Below, piece after piece: positions 1 to 8,323 of a stretch of DNA of 64,000 nucleotides. Each line of letters begins with the position of its first letter. Position 1 is the first letter of the stretch. A model generated the notes under the pieces. The model saw only the letters and a program-made list of their open reading frames with translations. It made no database searches and was not told the origin of the DNA. Source of the DNA: Poriferisodalis sp965205175 (GTDB lineage Bacteria > Actinomycetota > Acidimicrobiia > Acidimicrobiales > Poriferisodalaceae); assembly GCF_965205175.1 (NCBI RefSeq), contig NZ_OZ242038.1:186001-250000 (forward strand), read 5' to 3'. The position numbers and the translations under genes are program-made.

Positions 1-1005
1 AGGGCGGGGCGGCGTAGTCAGGAGGTTCGAGGTCGTAACGCCCTCTGGGAGTCCACCCGGGTTGGAGACGACGAGCGCATCTTGAGTGACCTCGATAATC
101 GTGGCACCGTTGGCGGTATAATCGCGATGCACGAGGGCGTTCGCAATCAATTCTCTGAGTGTTACATCAGCGAATCGCGGCAATGGCACTCGAAGCAGGC
201 CGATCTCGATTTCTTCGGTCGGGTTGCGCGCTTGGACCCGGTCGGTGATCTCAATCATGGCCCGGAACAACGGAACCGGCCCGGACTCGCTGGCTCGAAC
301 CTCCAGTCCACTGAGTTCCTGGAAGCCTGCCTCATAGGCCGGAAGGTGCGCGGCGATTACGTCCGAGGTTCCGAACAGCAAGAGCGCGCCGACTGTCAGC
401 TGACCATCAGATGTGGTGAGGTTGAGCGCTTTCAGAAGCTCTGTATCAGAGAGGCTCAGCAGGGTCTCGTCGCCGCGAGTTCGCGCTAGCACGCGGAAGC
501 GCTCGAATTCGGTGGCAGAGAGGTCATCTACGGCAAGCCGGGGCATCACGACACGGGAATAGTCCTGGGCACCAACACTGCCGGAGCGTGCGACAACTTC
601 GTGCGGACGCATCGGCAGGCACTGTGGCCGACCGTGGACGTCGATTGCCCGGCGAACGTAACGGCCATCGCTGGTAGCGACGACGTTCGCCGCTGCTGGC
701 ACAACCACCAACAGCAGCTGCGCAAGGTCGACCTCCTCCACCGTGCAGGCCGCGAGTACCGCTGGTTCGGTCTTGCTAGCGATCAGCGCCTCCACGCGCC
801 GTGGATCGGTCCTCGTGCCGTGGCGCGGTGGAGCCCCCGCTACTGTCCCGTTGTTGCTGACGCCGACGAGGAGCGTTCCGCCGCTACCGTTTGCCAGGCA
901 TGCCACTGCTTCGACGAGTTCCGAGTCGTTGATCGAACCGTCCTTGAACTCGACCGTGAAGGTCTCGCCCTCGACGAGCAGCGAACGGAGCGCATCCTGG
1001 TCCAC
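1..1005 (-). CDS. Schlafen/AlbA-type ATP-binding regulator, C-terminus beyond window
   Basis: Reading the minus strand from a GTG at 1005 gives an uninterrupted frame to the window edge (335 residues, no stop). The N-terminus (MDQDALRSLLVEGETFTVEF, then ANGSGGTLLVGV about residues 38-49) is the AlbA_2/Schlafen domain of COG2865 proteins. Around residue 290 lies NALVHRDY, the hallmark of the histidine-kinase-like C-terminal part of that family. Members act as DNA-binding or RNA-binding regulators and are often linked to defence or toxin loci; the target here is unknown. A 9-bp inverted repeat lies just upstream (1027-1062) and could be an autoregulatory operator. The start is chosen because the domain begins there; a short GGAG lies only 2 nt upstream, so the ribosome site is unclear. 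The gene follows the SMP-30 gene on the same strand. Confidence 0.82.
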   Translation of the reverse strand, partial: MDQDALRSLLVEGETFTVEFKDGSINDSELVEAVACLANGSGGTLLVGVSNNGTVAGAPPRHGTRTDPRRVEALIASKTEPAVLAACTVEEVDLAQLLLVVVPAAANVVATSDGRYVRRAIDVHGRPQCLPMRPHEVVARSGSVGAQDYSRVVMPRLAVDDLSATEFERFRVLARTRGDETLLSLSDTELLKALNLTTSDGQLTVGALLLFGTSDVIAAHLPAYEAGFQELSGLEVRASESGPVPLFRAMIEITDRVQARNPTEEIEIGLLRVPLPRFADVTLRELIANALVHRDYTANGATIIEVTQDALVVSNPGGLPEGVTTSNLLTTPPRP

Positions 1006-1026
1006 ACTCCGAGTGTACGCAAACGT

Positions 1027-1062
1027 TTTGCGCTTACGTTGGTGATTGCGCAGAAGCGCAAA
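1027..1062. promoter_or_regulatory. Inverted repeat upstream of the AlbA/Schlafen regulator
   Basis: TTTGCGCTT (1027-1035) and AAGCGCAAA (1054-1062) form perfect 9-bp arms with an 18-nt spacer, 22 nt upstream of the GTG start at 1005. The position fits a dimer-binding operator in the promoter of the regulator gene. It could also be a hairpin at the end of the SMP-30 transcript, but there is no T-run. Confidence 0.45.
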
Positions 1063-1112
1063 GTTATGCGGTTCGCTCAAAACGCTGACACGCAACTCGC
1101 GTGAGGCGGCAG

Positions 1113-1955
1113 CTACGGGAGGCCGGCGCCGGGCACATCCACTCGGCACCTCTCGATGCGGCCGGGGCGTGACTGATCGGCGGACGGGACGTGTGTGGGG
1201 GCGGTCATCAGGTAGAGCGTGCGGCGATCGTCGTCGCCGAGCATGCACGCATAGCAGTTCATTTCCAGCTCGATCACATCGGTCACCTCGCCGCCGTCCA
1301 CCACGCGGATGCAGCTGGCGTTGACTGGGTCGGCCGCCCAGATGCCGCCGGCTTCGTCCATGCAGATGCCGTCGGGCACCCGCCCGCCGAGGTCGGCGAA
1401 GGTCCGCCGACCGGTGAGCGAGCCGTCGGACTCGATCTCGAAGGCTGTCAGTCGGCTGCCGAAACTCTCGGCCAACACCATGTGCCGCCCGCTGGCATCG
1501 ATCGCTGTGCCGTTGGGGAAATCGAGACCGGCCGGGCCCGGCCGCACCGTACCGTCAAGACCCACGATGGCCAAGGTGGCTTGCGCGAACGTCTCGCCGG
1601 CAGCGTCGTCAAATCCGAAGTTGCCGACGTAGGCCGTGCCGTCGGCAGCCACGACCATGTCGTTGCACGGCCCTGCGGCAATGCCGGACAGGTCGGCGTG
1701 CAGCGTCTCGTTGCCGTCGGCGTCGAGGCGGCGCAGCTGCCGGTCCAGCATCGAGACGAACAGCAGGTCGCCGTCGGGCAGCCAGCCCAAGCCCGACGGC
1801 TGCGTGGGCACCGTGTGCATCAGCTCTTCGGCACCGTCGGTGGTCGCGGCGAAGATGCCGTGACGGAACATGTCGCTGTACCACAGCCGGCCGTCGTGCC
1901 AGCGGGGACCCTCTCCGAAGGCCAGCCCGGTCACTACTACCTCGGTGGTCGTCAT
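1113..1955 (-). CDS. SMP-30/gluconolactonase/LRE family protein
   Basis: This 280-residue protein is the six-bladed beta-propeller of the SMP-30/gluconolactonase family. Family landmarks are visible: GLAFGEGPRWHDGRLWYSD near the N-terminus (Glu metal ligand), GPCNDMVV (Asn), FPNGTAIDASG and VPDGICMDEAGGIWAAD (Asp ligand). These enzymes hydrolyse sugar or other lactones using one divalent metal; the substrate cannot be inferred. There is no signal peptide, so it is probably cytoplasmic. The ATG at 1955 has a TACTGT hexamer 7 nt upstream, suggesting a leaderless transcript. It is preceded on the same strand by the cytochrome P450, so the pair may oxidise and open a ring of the same compound (inference). 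Confidence 0.85.
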   Translation of the reverse strand: MTTTEVVVTGLAFGEGPRWHDGRLWYSDMFRHGIFAATTDGAEELMHTVPTQPSGLGWLPDGDLLFVSMLDRQLRRLDADGNETLHADLSGIAAGPCNDMVVAADGTAYVGNFGFDDAAGETFAQATLAIVGLDGTVRPGPAGLDFPNGTAIDASGRHMVLAESFGSRLTAFEIESDGSLTGRRTFADLGGRVPDGICMDEAGGIWAADPVNASCIRVVDGGEVTDVIELEMNCYACMLGDDDRRTLYLMTAPTHVPSADQSRPGRIERCRVDVPGAGLP

Positions 1956-1962
1956 GGCGCCG

Positions 1963-1968
1963 ACAGTA
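1963..1968 (-). promoter_or_regulatory. -10 box of a leaderless promoter (SMP-30 gene)
   Basis: TACTGT on the minus strand ends 7 nt before the ATG at 1955. That spacing would place the transcription start at or next to the start codon. No clear -35 box is visible. Confidence 0.5.
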
Positions 1969-2031
1969 CTCCTGCGCGCCCGTATCGCTGCGCGCGCCTA
2001 GGCCCGAACGCAGCAGGTGCAGCAACGTCGC

Positions 2032-3360
2032 TCAGCTGCGGGGCACCACCATCTGGCGCTTGATCGGCCCGACATGCAGATGACCGATGCGGGACTGGCC
2101 GCCGTCGAGCGCCAAACCGTCCAGCAACGGCGCCACCACACGGAAGAACGCCCGCAGCTCCCAACGCGCCAGATGCACCCCCAAGCAGAAGTGAGCGCCA
2201 TGGCCGAAGGCGAGATGGTCATTGGGCGTGCGCTGAACGTCGAACCGATACGGCTCAGCAAACTGGCGCTCGTCCCGATTGGCCGACGGATACCACACGC
2301 CGACATGCTCACCGGCCTTGATCGTCTGCCCGCCCAGCTCGGTGTCCCGCGTACAGGTACGGGCGAACTGAATGACCGGAGAGGTCCAGCGCAGAACCTC
2401 CTCCACCGCAGTCTCAACAGCACCCGGATCGCCAGCACCCGAATCACCGATGCGCTCGTTGAGCAGGTCGAGCTGGTCACGATGCTCCAGCAACGCGATT
2501 ACCCCGCCACTGGCCGCGTTGCGCGTGGTCTCGTTGCCGGCGGCGATCATCAGCCGGAGATAGCCGATGAGCTGCTGCGCGCTCAGCGGCCCCGCATCAG
2601 TCTCAGACCGCAGCAGGATGCTCACCAGATCGGTGCCGTCGGCACCGTCACGTCGACGGCGAGCGATCAGCTCGCCAATCCAGGCGTCGAACTCGCGGAG
2701 CATGCGTGTTCGCATGTCGTCGTGCGCTTCGCCCGGCAGGCAGAACCGATCCAAGTCCGGATCGTCGAACAAGGCCGACGTCCACGCATGCACCTGCGCC
2801 CAATCGTCAGCGGAGACGCCCACCATCTCGCAAATGGCAGCCAGCGGCAGCTTCACCGCAAGGTCCTCCACGATGTCGGCCGCGCCCTCGTCGGCAATCT
2901 TGGCCTCGAACTCCTGCGCGAAGCGCCGCGCATGGCGCTCCAGCGAGGCGGACCGGGCGCGCATCGCCTTCGGCGTGAACTCCGGCACCACCAGCCGACG
3001 CAGGTCCCAGTGATCGGGGCGGTCCTTGAAGATGAAGTCCGGCGGCTCGGTGGGATCCCAGCCGATCTCCGTCGCTCGCCGGCGATACCGAGCCCAAAAG
3101 CGCAAGTCGCGGTCCGCAGCGGCCAGACGCAGACGGCCGCCGCCGTTGATGAACGTCTTGTTCTGGCCCGACACCCACTTCACGTCCTCGTGACGGGTGA
3201 CGGCCCAGAACGGGACGATGTTGTCGCGCACGTACCAGTAGACGGGGGCCTCGGCGCGCAGCAGGTCCCATTCGGCCCAAGGATACCCCTCGGCCGCATA
3301 CCGCTCGGTGTCGTGGATGACCACATCGTCGACATGCACCAGCCTCGATTGCATCAGCAT
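2032..3360 (-). CDS. Cytochrome P450
   Basis: A 442-residue bacterial class I P450 without membrane anchor. Visible signatures are the I-helix oxygen-activating motif AGNETTRN, the K-helix EEVLRW (ExxR) and the haem-binding loop FGHGAHFCLG with the proximal thiolate at about Cys392. The length is normal for soluble actinobacterial P450s. It would need a ferredoxin and a reductase, neither of which is adjacent. The beginning MLMQSRLVHVDDVVIHD is typical of the steroid/terpenoid-active CYP families of actinobacteria, but the substrate is unknown. Two start codons lie close together (ATG 3360 and ATG 3354). The gene is divergent from the dehydrogenase at 3466 and lies 76 nt upstream of the SMP-30 gene on the same strand. 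Confidence 0.93.
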   Translation of the reverse strand: MLMQSRLVHVDDVVIHDTERYAAEGYPWAEWDLLRAEAPVYWYVRDNIVPFWAVTRHEDVKWVSGQNKTFINGGGRLRLAAADRDLRFWARYRRRATEIGWDPTEPPDFIFKDRPDHWDLRRLVVPEFTPKAMRARSASLERHARRFAQEFEAKIADEGAADIVEDLAVKLPLAAICEMVGVSADDWAQVHAWTSALFDDPDLDRFCLPGEAHDDMRTRMLREFDAWIGELIARRRRDGADGTDLVSILLRSETDAGPLSAQQLIGYLRLMIAAGNETTRNAASGGVIALLEHRDQLDLLNERIGDSGAGDPGAVETAVEEVLRWTSPVIQFARTCTRDTELGGQTIKAGEHVGVWYPSANRDERQFAEPYRFDVQRTPNDHLAFGHGAHFCLGVHLARWELRAFFRVVAPLLDGLALDGGQSRIGHLHVGPIKRQMVVPRS

Positions 3361-3453
3361 CGCCTCAGCCCAGCTCCCCGCTCCCGCCGACCGCCGACGG
3401 AACAGTCCACGGTAGCCATCGGCGCAGCATCGGTGCGAGGCCAGCGGCGCAGC

Positions 3454-3459
3454 GATACT
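3454..3459 (+). promoter_or_regulatory. -10 box of a leaderless promoter (2-hydroxyacid dehydrogenase)
   Basis: GATACT ends 6 nt before the ATG at 3466, the same geometry as at several other genes of this window. It supports the choice of 3466 over start codons further upstream, which would run through the antisense of the P450 gene. Confidence 0.5.
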
Positions 3460-3465
3460 GGCGCT

Positions 3466-4521
3466 ATGAGCACCCCCATACCTGCATCAATGCCTGCGAC
3501 CGGCTCGACCATCGACCACCCGGCCGGCAACCCCGCCGGCGCCGAAGCACACCACAGCCTCCCGACGGTCTGGTTCGACCGGCCCGCCGGCGCACTGCAG
3601 CACGAGCTGCTCGAAGGCCGCGCGGAGATCATCGACGCGCGCGGCGACGATCCGCTCGAGGGCATCGAACGGGCACACGGTGCCATCGTGGGCGCCGCTG
3701 TTCGCTACGACCGCGACGTCTACCGGCGAACGCCCCTGCTGCGGGTGATCGCGCGGGCCGGCATCGGATACGACAACCTCGACCTCGACGATGCCACCGA
3801 GTACGGCATCGCGGCCTGCAACACACCCGACGGACCGACCACCTCCACCGCCGAACACGCCGTCGCATTGATCTACGCCGTCACCAAGGGGCTCAAGGAA
3901 TCGGCTCAGCGACTCCGAGCAGGCGAGGGCGACTACTGGGCGCGCCACGGCCATCTGGAACTGCACGGCTCGACGCTGGCACTGCTGGGCCTCGGTCGGA
4001 TCGGCGGGCGCGTCGCCCAGACGATGTCGGCAGGAGGCATGGAGATCGTGGCGTACGACCCCTACGCCGACGAAGCGAGGTTCGCAGAGCTCGATGCACG
4101 ACGGGCCGCTACCCCGAGCGAGGCCGTCGCCGAGGCACAGGTCGTGTCGGTGCATGCGCCGCTGAGCGAGGCAACGCGCCACCTCGTGAACGCCGATCTG
4201 CTCGCTGCGATGCGCGACGGGGTGTACGTGGTCAACACGTCGCGCGGCGGCTTGGTCGACCACGACGCCTTGCTCGCGGCGCTCCAAGAGGGCAAGGTGC
4301 GAGGCGCCGGGTTGGACGTGACCGAACCAGAACCGCTGGCCGGCGACCACCCGCTGGTGAACCGCGACGACGTCATCGTCACCCCCCATGTGGCATCGGC
4401 AACCGTGGCGGGCAGGCGCCGCATCTTCACCCACGCTGTCGAGGAGGTGATGACAGCGCTCAGCGGCGGACGGCCCGCCAACATGCTCAACCCGGAGGCG
4501 TGGCCGGGCCGCAACGCCTGA
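3466..4521 (+). CDS. D-isomer-specific 2-hydroxyacid dehydrogenase (SerA/CtBP-like)
   Basis: A 351-residue NAD-dependent dehydrogenase. The substrate domain is split around the Rossmann fold, whose nucleotide loop is LGLGRIGGRVAQ. The catalytic triad motifs are present: NTSRGG (Arg about 260), DVTEPEP (Glu) and TPHVAS (His about 308). It lacks the ACT domain of long SerA proteins, so it could be a hydroxypyruvate/phosphoglycerate reductase or a CtBP-like enzyme; the substrate is open. The reading frame is open upstream to 2017, but that extension is antisense to the P450 gene and has no homology. The start at 3466 has a leaderless-type promoter. The helicase gene begins 11 nt downstream, suggesting cotranscription. 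Confidence 0.9.
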   Translation: MSTPIPASMPATGSTIDHPAGNPAGAEAHHSLPTVWFDRPAGALQHELLEGRAEIIDARGDDPLEGIERAHGAIVGAAVRYDRDVYRRTPLLRVIARAGIGYDNLDLDDATEYGIAACNTPDGPTTSTAEHAVALIYAVTKGLKESAQRLRAGEGDYWARHGHLELHGSTLALLGLGRIGGRVAQTMSAGGMEIVAYDPYADEARFAELDARRAATPSEAVAEAQVVSVHAPLSEATRHLVNADLLAAMRDGVYVVNTSRGGLVDHDALLAALQEGKVRGAGLDVTEPEPLAGDHPLVNRDDVIVTPHVASATVAGRRRIFTHAVEEVMTALSGGRPANMLNPEAWPGRNA

Positions 4522-4532
4522 AGCGCATTCGG

Positions 4533-6722
4533 ATGGCGACGGAGCACGCGAGCGCAACAGGAGCGCAGGCATCTGGGCGCTTGGCGCCGTTCGTGCCCCG
4601 CGAGCCGGACGCCGACTCGCTGCTGGAAGGCTTCCTGGACTACACAGCCGCCATCGGCCTGGAGCAGTACCCCGCCCAAGAAGACGCCATCTTGGAGATC
4701 CTCGGCGGCAACCACGTCATCATCACCACGCCCACAGGCTCAGGCAAGTCGCTCGTCGGGCTGGCCGCCCACTTCGAAGCAGTGGCACGGGGGCGCCGCA
4801 GCTACTACACCGCACCGGTCAAGGCGCTGGTGTCGGAGAAGTTCTTCGCGCTCTGCGACGAGCTGGGCGCGCCCAACGTGGGCATGGTGACCGGCGACGG
4901 CGCAGTCAATCCGGACGCGCCGGTGGTGTGCGCTACACAGGAGATCCTGGCGAACCTGGCGCTGCGCAGCGGTGCCGACGCGCCCATCGACAGCGTCGTG
5001 ATGGACGAGTTCCACTTCTACTCAGACCGCGACCGGGGCTGGGCCTGGCAGGTGCCGTTGCTGGAGCTGCGTCGCACCCAGATGATCCTGATGAGCGCCA
5101 CCTTCGGCCCCACACAGCGGTTCGCGCAGGATTTGCAGAGACGTACCGGCCGCGAGGTTGTCACCGTCACGGGCGCACAACGACCGGTGCCGCTCACCTT
5201 CGCCTACCGCACGACCACGCTGCATCAATCGCTCGAAGAGCTCCTGGAGCTGCGGCGGGTACCCGCCTACATCGTCCACTTCACACAGAAGGCAGCCACC
5301 GAACGCGCCCAAGCGCTCACCAGTCTGAAGGTGCTCTCACGTGACGAGAAGGCACAAGTCGCCGCGGCGATCGCCGAGTTCCGGTTCGACTCGCCGTTCG
5401 GCCGCGACATCCAGCGTTTCGTCAAAGCCGGCATCGGCGTGCATCACGCCGGGATGCTGCCCAAGTACCGGCTGCTGGTCGAGCGCCTCGCGGGCACCGG
5501 TCTGCTCAAGCTGATCTGCGGCACCGACACGCTCGGCGTAGGCGTCAACGTGCCTATCCGCACCGTGTTGTTCACTCAGCTGTGCAAGTACGACGGCAGC
5601 GGCACCCGGGTGCTGTCCGTGCGGGACTTCCAGCAGATCGCCGGCCGCGCAGGCCGCCGCGGTTTCGACCACGAGGGATTCGTCTGGTGCCAAGCGCCTG
5701 AGCACGAAGTCGAGTACGCGATGGCCCTAGAGAAGGCCCGCGAGAAGTTCGGCGACGACCCGGCCAAGCTGCGCAGGGTCCGCCGGCCGTCACCGCCCAA
5801 ACGCGGCTACGCCCCCTGGAACGCAGACACGTTCGAGCGGCTCGCAGGCGGTCAGCCCGAACCGCTCCGCTCGCACTTCGACGTGTCGCACTCGATGCTG
5901 ATGAACGTGCTGGACCGCCCGGGCGACGGCTGTGCCGCCATGCGGCGGCTGCTCACCGACAATCACGAGAGCCGTGCCGCGAACCGCACCCACATCCGCC
6001 GCGCCATCGCCATCTACCGCTCGCTGGTGGACGCTCAAGTCGTGGAGCGACTCGAGCAACCAGACGAACTGGACCGGCTCGTGCGAGTCAACGTCGACCT
6101 GCAAGCCGAGTTCGACCTGACCCACCCCCTGTCTCCGTTCGCGCTCGACGCCATCGAGTTCCTCGACGCCGAAGCGCCCACCTACACCCTCGACCTGCTC
6201 AGCGTGCTCGAGGCGACACTGGAGAACCCGACGGTGGTGCTCGAACGCCAGCGAGACCTCGTGTGCACCGAGCTGCTGGCCGAGTTGAAGGCCGAAGGCG
6301 TCGACTACGAAGAACGCAGGGCGCGACTCGATGCAGTGGAATGGCCCAAGCCGTTGCGCGACTGGCTGTACGACAGCTTCAACGCTTGGTCCACCGGGCA
6401 CCCGTGGCTTCGTGACGAGAACGTGCGCCCCAAGTCCGTGGCACGAGACATGAACGAGCGCGCCATGACGTTTCGCGAGTACGTCAACCACTGCGGCATC
6501 AAAGGCGCCGAAGGCGTGCTGCTGCGCTACCTGTCGGGTGCCTACAAGGCCCTCGTCCGCAATGTACCCGAACACCGTCGCACCGACGACGTCGTTGCGC
6601 TGACACGCTGGCTCGGTGACACGGTGCGCCGCACCGACAGCAGCCTGATTGACGAATGGGAACGGCTCGAACTCCTCAGCGAAGCCTCCGACGCTGTGGG
6701 CCGTCAGATCGGCACGCGGTAG
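4533..6722 (+). CDS. Ski2/Mtr4-like superfamily 2 RNA/DNA helicase
   Basis: A 729-residue DExH helicase. Motifs in order: Walker A TPTGSGKS (Lys72), DEFH box (158-161), motif III MSATFG, and motif VI QIAGRAGRRG; the GVHHAGMLPKYR element and the C-terminal helical region are typical of Ski2-like helicases such as actinobacterial HelY. Such enzymes unwind structured RNA, usually in turnover or ribosome-related processes. A GTG at 4500 is in frame, but GGAGG lies only 1 nt before it, so ATG 4533 is preferred. It follows the dehydrogenase by 11 nt. Its 3' end overlaps the convergent guaB gene by 19 nt. Confidence 0.9.
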   Translation: MATEHASATGAQASGRLAPFVPREPDADSLLEGFLDYTAAIGLEQYPAQEDAILEILGGNHVIITTPTGSGKSLVGLAAHFEAVARGRRSYYTAPVKALVSEKFFALCDELGAPNVGMVTGDGAVNPDAPVVCATQEILANLALRSGADAPIDSVVMDEFHFYSDRDRGWAWQVPLLELRRTQMILMSATFGPTQRFAQDLQRRTGREVVTVTGAQRPVPLTFAYRTTTLHQSLEELLELRRVPAYIVHFTQKAATERAQALTSLKVLSRDEKAQVAAAIAEFRFDSPFGRDIQRFVKAGIGVHHAGMLPKYRLLVERLAGTGLLKLICGTDTLGVGVNVPIRTVLFTQLCKYDGSGTRVLSVRDFQQIAGRAGRRGFDHEGFVWCQAPEHEVEYAMALEKAREKFGDDPAKLRRVRRPSPPKRGYAPWNADTFERLAGGQPEPLRSHFDVSHSMLMNVLDRPGDGCAAMRRLLTDNHESRAANRTHIRRAIAIYRSLVDAQVVERLEQPDELDRLVRVNVDLQAEFDLTHPLSPFALDAIEFLDAEAPTYTLDLLSVLEATLENPTVVLERQRDLVCTELLAELKAEGVDYEERRARLDAVEWPKPLRDWLYDSFNAWSTGHPWLRDENVRPKSVARDMNERAMTFREYVNHCGIKGAEGVLLRYLSGAYKALVRNVPEHRRTDDVVALTRWLGDTVRRTDSSLIDEWERLELLSEASDAVGRQIGTR

Positions 6723-8215
6723 TTCGGCGCCTCCTTGGTGATCACGATGTCGTGAGGGTGGCTCTCCCGCAGCGCCGCCGCGGTGACTCGCACGAACGTG
6801 GTGCGCAGCCGCATGTCCTCGATGCTCGCAGCGCCGCAGTAGCCCATCGCCTGACGCAGGCCGCCGACGAGCTGATGCAGAACCCCGGCGAGCGGGCCCT
6901 TGTAGGCGACCCGCCCTTCGATGCCTTCGGGCACCAGCTCCTCCACCTCGCGTCCGTCCTGGAAGTAGCGATCCTTGGAATAGCTGCGGCCCTTCATGGC
7001 GCCGACCGAGCCCATGCCGCGGTACTCCTTGAAGCGTTCCCCTTGGTACAGCACCACCTCGCCGGGGGACTCGTCTGTCCCGGCCAGCAGGCCGCCCACC
7101 ATGGCGCAGTGCGCCCCTGCGGCGATGGCCTTGGCGAGGTCGCCGGAGAACTGCATGCCGCCGTCGGCGATCACCGGCACGCCGGCATCTGCGGCCGCGC
7201 CTGCGCAGTCGAACACCGCCGAGACCTGCGGCACGCCCACTCCGGCCACCACTCGAGTAGTGCAGATCGAGCCCGGCCCGATGCCGACCTTGATGGCATC
7301 AGCGCCGGCCTCGATGAGCGCGCGGGCCGCCGCCGCGGTGGCCACGTTGCCCGCGACCACCTCGATGGCGTGATTGGCCTTCAGCTTCGCGACCGCCTCA
7401 ATGACGTCGCGGCTGTGGCCATGGGCGGTGTCCACCACGATGGCGTCCACGTCGCGTTCGGTCAGCGCCGCTGCACGCTCCATGGAGTCCGGCCCGGTGC
7501 CCACGGCGGCAGCCACCAGCAGCCGGCCTTGACGGTCTTTGGAAGCGTTCGGAAACTGGATGCGCTTTTGGATGTCCTTCACGGTGATGAGACCCACGAG
7601 CTTGAACTCGTCGTCCACGATGGGCAGCTTCTCGATGCGATGTCGAGCCAGAATCACCTGCGCTTCGTCGAGCGTGGTCGGCGCAGGAGCGGTGACCAAG
7701 CCCTCGGCGGTCATCACCTCGCGTATGGGGCGTCGCCAGTCGGTCTCGAAGCGCAGGTCACGGTTGGTGAGTATCCCCACCAAGCGACCGGCAGCGTCGG
7801 TGATGGGCACACCGCTGATCTTGAAGCGCGCCATCAAGTCCTCGGCATCGCTGACCGAGTCGTCGGGCCCCAACGTGACCGGCTCAGTGATCATGCCCGA
7901 TTCGGAGCGCTTGACCTTGTCGACCTCGGAGGCCTGCTCAGCGATCGACAGGTTGCGGTGGATGACGCCGATGCCGCCGTGACGGGCCATCGCGATCGCC
8001 AGGCGCGCCTCGGTCACGGTGTCCATGGCTGCGCTCACCAAGGGCACGGCCAAGCTGATGCACCGCGTGAACGCCGAGGACGTCTCCACCGCGTCAGGGA
8101 GCACATCTGACGCATCGGGCACCAGCAGCACGTCGTCGAAGGTCAGTCCGTCTGCTGCGAACTTGCTCTCCAGCGAAGGGAATCGGCCCGTGGAGAACGG
8201 CTGCGAAACGGCCAT
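6704..8215 (-). CDS. guaB: IMP dehydrogenase
   Basis: Catalyses the NAD-dependent oxidation of IMP to XMP, the committed step of GTP synthesis. The 503-residue protein has the (beta/alpha)8 barrel with the catalytic loop GPGSICTTR (Cys318), the flap element GSVGAMKGRSYSKDRYFQ, and two CBS repeats inserted between about residues 100 and 220. The frame is open further upstream, but the N-terminus MAVSQPFSTGRFPSLESKF leading into GLTFDDVLLVP supports ATG 8215, which also sits 5 nt after a TAGTGT -10 box. The gene stands alone, convergent with the helicase and divergent from the glycosyltransferase. The signature is unambiguous. Confidence 0.97.
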   Translation of the reverse strand: MAVSQPFSTGRFPSLESKFAADGLTFDDVLLVPDASDVLPDAVETSSAFTRCISLAVPLVSAAMDTVTEARLAIAMARHGGIGVIHRNLSIAEQASEVDKVKRSESGMITEPVTLGPDDSVSDAEDLMARFKISGVPITDAAGRLVGILTNRDLRFETDWRRPIREVMTAEGLVTAPAPTTLDEAQVILARHRIEKLPIVDDEFKLVGLITVKDIQKRIQFPNASKDRQGRLLVAAAVGTGPDSMERAAALTERDVDAIVVDTAHGHSRDVIEAVAKLKANHAIEVVAGNVATAAAARALIEAGADAIKVGIGPGSICTTRVVAGVGVPQVSAVFDCAGAAADAGVPVIADGGMQFSGDLAKAIAAGAHCAMVGGLLAGTDESPGEVVLYQGERFKEYRGMGSVGAMKGRSYSKDRYFQDGREVEELVPEGIEGRVAYKGPLAGVLHQLVGGLRQAMGYCGAASIEDMRLRTTFVRVTAAALRESHPHDIVITKEAPNYRVPI

Positions 8216-8220
8216 AGCGC

Positions 8221-8226
8221 ACACTA
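8221..8226 (-). promoter_or_regulatory. -10 box of a leaderless promoter (guaB)
   Basis: TAGTGT on the minus strand ends 5 nt before the guaB ATG at 8215. It overlaps the left arm of the inverted repeat 8224-8280. Confidence 0.45.
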
Positions 8227-8280
8227 CCGCGCGCCGTGGGCAAGCCAAGCAAACCGAGCCAGGCAAACCTGGCGCGGTAG
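8224..8280. repeat. Inverted repeat spanning the guaB/glycosyltransferase divergent promoters
   Basis: CTACCGCGC (8224-8232) and GCGCGGTAG (8272-8280) are perfect 9-bp arms 39 nt apart. Each outer end overlaps a candidate -10 hexamer (TAGTGT on the minus strand, TAGCGT on the plus strand). The symmetry suggests either mirrored divergent promoters or a shared operator. Confidence 0.45.
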
Positions 8281-8283
8281 CGT
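8278..8283 (+). promoter_or_regulatory. Candidate -10 box for the GT81-like gene
   Basis: TAGCGT lies 40 nt upstream of the GTG at 8324 and is the only TANNNT hexamer in a good position. Unlike its neighbours, this gene would have a short 5' leader with a weak ribosome site (GGAAC) before GTG. Confidence 0.3.
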
Positions 8284-8323
8284 CACGACAGACCGAAGCG
8301 CTGAAAGGGCTGAACGGAACGAC

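Noticed and set aside
2017..3465. Long open frame upstream of the 2-hydroxyacid dehydrogenase
   Set aside because: It is antisense to the cytochrome P450 gene and has no recognisable protein sequence; GC-rich DNA leaves the opposite strand open.
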